Assembly (NCBI GenBank): GCA_036272595.1
Contig: DATAYM010000076.1
Location: 62,001-126,000 of the forward strand
Length of the DNA stretch: 64,000 bases
Direction: 5' to 3'
Source: Poindextera sp036272595
GTDB lineage: Bacteria; Pseudomonadota; Alphaproteobacteria; Caulobacterales; Caulobacteraceae
The notes below the pieces were generated by a model. That model had not been told where the DNA came from, did not search any database, and worked only from the letters and a program-made list of their open reading frames with translations. Positions 61,218-64,000 of this stretch are shown in pieces. The position numbers were made by a program, and so were the translations under genes. Positions within the stretch are counted from its first letter, which is position 1; each line of letters starts with the position of its first letter.

Positions 61218-62339
61218 CTAGACGCTGAGCGCCAGGTCGTCGGCGTGGATCAGGGTGGCGCCGGCGGTGTAGCCGAGCAGGGCCTCGATGTCGGAGGAGC
61301 GGGCGCCGGCGATCTTCTCGGCCTCGCGGGCGTCGTAGCGGCTGAGCCCGCGGGCGATCTCGCCGCCCTGTTCGTCGCGCACCACCACAGCGTCGCCCTT
61401 TTCGAAACGGCCCTCGACCACCCGCACCCCGGCCGGCAGCAGCGACTTGCCGGCCTTCAGCGCCGTGGCCGCGCCGGCGTCGACGATGAAGGCGCCCTGA
61501 GGGGCGAGCGAGCCGGCGATCCAGGCCTTGTAGGCGGCCGAGGGCGTCGTGCTCGCCTCGATCAGGGTCGAGCGGTCGCCGGTCTCGACGGCGTTCAGTG
61601 GCGCGGGCCTGGCGCCGAGGGCGATCAGGGTGGCGCAGCCGGCGCTGGCGGCGATGCGGGCGGCGGCGAGCTTGGTGGCCATGCCGCCGGAGCCGACCCC
61701 CGCCTCGGTGTTCACCCCGCCGGCCATGGCGTCGATCTCCGGCGTCAGCTCGCTGACCAGCGGGATGTGGCGGGCGGCCTTGTCGCGGCGCGGGTCGGCG
61801 GAATAGAGGCCGTCGATGTCCGACAGCAGCACCAGAAGGTCGGCGCCGATCATCTGGGCCACCCGGGCGGCCAGCCGGTCGTTGTCGCCGTAGCGGATCT
61901 CCTCGGTGGCGACGGTGTCGTTCTCGTTGATCACCGGGGTGACCCCCAGCCCCAGCAGCCGCTCCAGCGTGGCGCGGGCGTTGAGCCAGCGCCGCCGGGT
62001 CTCGGTGTCGTCGGGGCTGAGCAGCACCTGGGCGGCGATCATCCCGTGCGGATTGAACGCTTCCTCCCAGGCATGCATCAGAAGCGACTGGCCGGTGGCC
62101 GCGGCGGCCTGCTTGGCCGGCAGGTCGAGGCGCTTGCGGCCAAGGCCGAGGCGCTGGCGGCCGAGGGCCACGGCGCCGGACGAGACCACCAGCAGCTCCT
62201 GGCCGCGGGCGCGGATGCGGGCGGCGTCCTCGGCGAAGGAGGCCAGCCAGCCGCGGTGCACCGAGCCGTCCGCCGGGTTGACCAGGATGGACGAGCCGAC
62301 CTTGACCACCAGCCGCCGGGCCCTGGCGATGCGGCTCAT
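61218..62339 (-). CDS. proB: Glutamate 5-kinase
   Basis: ProB phosphorylates glutamate, the first step of proline synthesis, and is usually feedback-inhibited by proline. The 373-residue protein has the kinase domain (RRLVVKVGSSILV, ELLVVSSGAVALGRQRLG, NENDTVATEEIRYGDNDRLAA, GVGSGGMATKLAAA) and a C-terminal PUA domain (SLLPAGVRVVEGRFEKGDAV). The ATG overlaps the obgE stop by 4 bp (ATGA), which fixes the start and couples the genes. Confidence 0.97.
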   Translation of the reverse strand: MSRIARARRLVVKVGSSILVNPADGSVHRGWLASFAEDAARIRARGQELLVVSSGAVALGRQRLGLGRKRLDLPAKQAAAATGQSLLMHAWEEAFNPHGMIAAQVLLSPDDTETRRRWLNARATLERLLGLGVTPVINENDTVATEEIRYGDNDRLAARVAQMIGADLLVLLSDIDGLYSADPRRDKAARHIPLVSELTPEIDAMAGGVNTEAGVGSGGMATKLAAARIAASAGCATLIALGARPAPLNAVETGDRSTLIEASTTPSAAYKAWIAGSLAPQGAFIVDAGAATALKAGKSLLPAGVRVVEGRFEKGDAVVVRDEQGGEIARGLSRYDAREAEKIAGARSSDIEALLGYTAGATLIHADDLALSV

Positions 62340-63373
62340 GGGCGCCATTCCGCCGGCTCGGTCTCGGCGGCGGCCTCCGCCCGGCCGCGCCGCACCTCGG
62401 CGAAGGCGGCGCGCAGCAGGGCGGTGACGCCTTCGCCGGAGACGCCGGAGACCAGGAAGGGCCTCTGTCCGGTCGCTTCCTCCAGCGCCGTGGCGCGCTC
62501 GGCGCGGGTCTCTTCGTCGATGGCGTCGATCTTGTTCAGGGCGACGAATTCGGTCTTTTCGCTCAGCCCCTCGCCATAGGCGTCCAGCTCTGTCCGCACC
62601 GTGCGCCAGGCCTGGACCACGTCCGGCTCGGTCCCGTCGATCAGGTGGATCAGCACGGCGGTGCGCTCGACGTGACCCAGGAAGCGCACGCCAAGGCCGG
62701 CGCCCTCGGAGGCGCCTTCGATCAGGCCGGGAATGTCGGCCATGACGAAACGCTCGTTGGACGACAGGTCGACCATGCCGAGATTGGGGGTGAGGGTGGT
62801 GAAGGGATAGTTGGCGATCTTCGGCCGCGCGGCCGAGGCGGCGGCCAGGAGCGTCGACTTGCCGGCGTTGGGCAGGCCGACCAGGCCGACGTCGGCGATC
62901 AGCTTCAGCCTGAGCCAGAGGGTGCGCTCCTCGCCCTCCTGGCCCGGATTGGCCCGGCGCGGCGCCTGGTTCACCGGGCCCTTGAAGCGGGTGTTGCCAA
63001 AGCCGCCGTTGCCGCCCTTGGCCAGGCGCACGCGCAGGCCCAGCGTGTCGAGGTCGGCCAGCAGGGTCTCGCCATCCGCATCGAACACCTGGGTTCCGGC
63101 CGGGACCTTCAGCACCACGTCGTCGCCATTGCCGCCATGGCGGTCGCGGCCCATGCCGTGGTGGCCGGTGCCGGCCTTGAAATGCTGCTGGTAGCGGAAG
63201 TCGATCAGCGTGTTCAGGCCCCCGACGGACTCGATCCACACATCGCCGCCTCGCCCGCCGTCGCCGCCGTCCGGGCCGCCATACTCGATGAACTTCTCCC
63301 GCCGGAACGACACGGCGCCCGCCCCGCCGTCGCCGGAGCGGATGTAGATCTTGCACTGGTCGAGGAATTTCAT
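62336..63373 (-). CDS. obgE: GTPase Obg
   Basis: ObgE is an essential GTPase acting in 50S ribosome assembly and growth control. The 345-residue protein has the glycine-rich Obg fold (KIYIRSGDGGAGAVSFRREKF, GGNGGFGNTRFK) and the G domain with GLPNAGKSTLLAA (G1), ANYPFTTLTPNLG (G2), DIPGLIEGASEGAGLG (G3) and NKID (G4). It is the first gene of the leftward obgE-proB pair. A long inverted repeat lies directly upstream. Confidence 0.98.
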   Translation of the reverse strand: MKFLDQCKIYIRSGDGGAGAVSFRREKFIEYGGPDGGDGGRGGDVWIESVGGLNTLIDFRYQQHFKAGTGHHGMGRDRHGGNGDDVVLKVPAGTQVFDADGETLLADLDTLGLRVRLAKGGNGGFGNTRFKGPVNQAPRRANPGQEGEERTLWLRLKLIADVGLVGLPNAGKSTLLAAASAARPKIANYPFTTLTPNLGMVDLSSNERFVMADIPGLIEGASEGAGLGVRFLGHVERTAVLIHLIDGTEPDVVQAWRTVRTELDAYGEGLSEKTEFVALNKIDAIDEETRAERATALEEATGQRPFLVSGVSGEGVTALLRAAFAEVRRGRAEAAAETEPAEWRP

Positions 63374-63405
63374 CGGGAGAAGGGTTCGGTCATGGTTCCA
63401 AGGGC

Positions 63406-63563
63406 GGTCCTTCTCCCCTTGCGGGAGAAGGTGTCGGCAAGCCGACGGATGAGGGGTCGCGCCGAGACCGCCGGTTAGCCAGCAAGATTAGCAGATAAGC
63501 CGGCGCGACCCCTCATCCGACCTCCTTCGGAGGCCACCTTCTCCCGCAAGGGGAGAAGGGACC
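63406..63563. repeat. Long imperfect inverted repeat between obgE and the GNAT gene
   Basis: The left arm begins GGTCCTTCTCCCCTTGCGGG (63406) and the right arm, read in reverse, begins GGTCCCTTCTCCCCTTGCGG (63563). Each arm contains its own small hairpin CTTCTCCC...GGGAGAAGG and the word GATGAGGGGTCGCGCCG, over about 65 bp per arm. The centre is short and AT-richer (AGCAAGATTAGCAG). It resembles dispersed alphaproteobacterial intergenic repeats and may end the GNAT transcript. Confidence 0.75.
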
Positions 63564-63582
63564 TAGAGCTTATCTTCGCCGC

Positions 63583-64000
63583 TCACGCCAGCCACACCAT
63601 CATCCGGGTGGCCGCCGCTTCGCCGCGGGCCTTGGAGTGGCGGGGCTGGACGACGCCGGTATAGAGGAAGCCGGCCTTTTCCAGCACGCGGCCCGAGGCC
63701 GGGTTGTCGACGAAGTGGCCGGAGACCACCAGCCGCCGGCCCCAGCCGCCCTGCGCCCAGTCCAGCGCCGCCTTGGCCGCCTCGGTGGCGTAGCCTTGGC
63801 CCCAATAGGGCCGGCCGATCCAGTAGCCGACTTCCGGCGCGTTCGGCTCGGTCGGATGGAAGCCCAGCACGCCGACCACGCCCTCGTCCGCATGGTCGAT
63901 GGCGAACACCGCCTCGCGCGCCCGATCGCGCGCCTGCATGCGGCGCAGGAAGCCGTCGGCGTCCTCGCGCGTATAGGGAAACGGCATGGCCGTGGTCATG
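63583..64000 (-). CDS. GNAT acetyltransferase, N-terminus cut by window edge
   Basis: The visible part has PYTREDADGFLRRM, EVGYWIGRPYWGQGYATEAAKAAL with the acetyl-CoA loop, and HFVDNPASGRVLEKAGF, the RimJ/RimL-type pattern. An ATG near the right edge (63999) opens the frame, but the family has about 30 further residues before MTTAMPFPYT. The true start therefore probably lies beyond the window. The C-terminal QPRHSKARGEAAATRMMVWL is complete. Substrate unknown. Confidence 0.85.
   Translation of the reverse strand, partial: MTTAMPFPYTREDADGFLRRMQARDRAREAVFAIDHADEGVVGVLGFHPTEPNAPEVGYWIGRPYWGQGYATEAAKAALDWAQGGWGRRLVVSGHFVDNPASGRVLEKAGFLYTGVVQPRHSKARGEAAATRMMVWLA

Overview
This window is chromosomal DNA of an alphaproteobacterium, most likely a Caulobacterales member close to Phenylobacterium. 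The evidence is the very GC-rich codon use, the order trpF-trpB-trpA-accD-folC, the cluster obgE-proB ... proA-nadD ... rsfS-rlmH-envC-ctpA-DUF610-rppH, the five-gene atpHAGDC operon, an FzlA-like division protein beside queG, and an AccD without its zinc-binding cysteines. No rRNA, tRNA, CRISPR array, insertion sequence or prophage was found. Genus-level placement is inference.

Layout. 1-5.7 kb: the end of a cysteine hydrolase gene, then a forward tryptophan/fatty-acid/folate operon. 5.7-11.6 kb: a nested palindrome, argE-like deacetylase, and a leftward block queG-fzlA-CDF transporter-peptide-type ABC ATPase. 11.7-13.2 kb: a small AT-richer accessory island holding a two-gene DUF5343 + Ymh/HEPN-like module beside a truncated PLP-enzyme remnant. 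13.4-22.9 kb: winged-helix regulator, single-domain response regulator, a degenerate GGDEF/EAL-like protein, galE and a WbpE-like sugar aminotransferase, acyltransferase, GNAT, malate dehydrogenase, HIT protein and O-methyltransferase. 23-28 kb: a secreted Pro-rich protein, a CitE-like lyase and a 1129-residue membrane protein joining GH18-like, CE4 deacetylase and GT2 synthase modules.

28-37.3 kb: TCA-cycle genes sucC-(secreted protein)-sucD-sucA-sucB, interrupted by a vapBC toxin-antitoxin pair with a perfect palindromic operator, then lpd. 37.3-44.1 kb: xerC and DUF484 leftward, priA rightward, an EmrB-type exporter leftward and a secreted tyrosine phosphatase rightward. 44.4-49.2 kb: the F1 ATP synthase operon. 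49.2-49.8 kb: a gene-poor stretch with a DUF2158 gene and an inverted repeat enclosing a tiny open frame with seven His codons. 49.8-64 kb: a mostly leftward cluster for cell-wall remodelling, ribosome maturation, NAD and proline synthesis and Obg. It is interrupted by forward genes (a cyclotransferase-like protein and a retropepsin/TPR protein), and the window ends in a partial GNAT gene.

The features most worth a second look are the DUF5343/HEPN-like pair, vapBC inside the oxoglutarate dehydrogenase gene set, the GH18-CE4-GT2 fusion, loss of zinc cysteines in both AccD and PriA, an rppH gene whose only plausible start is CTG, and three nested palindromes that share outer arms, one of them with different inner arms.
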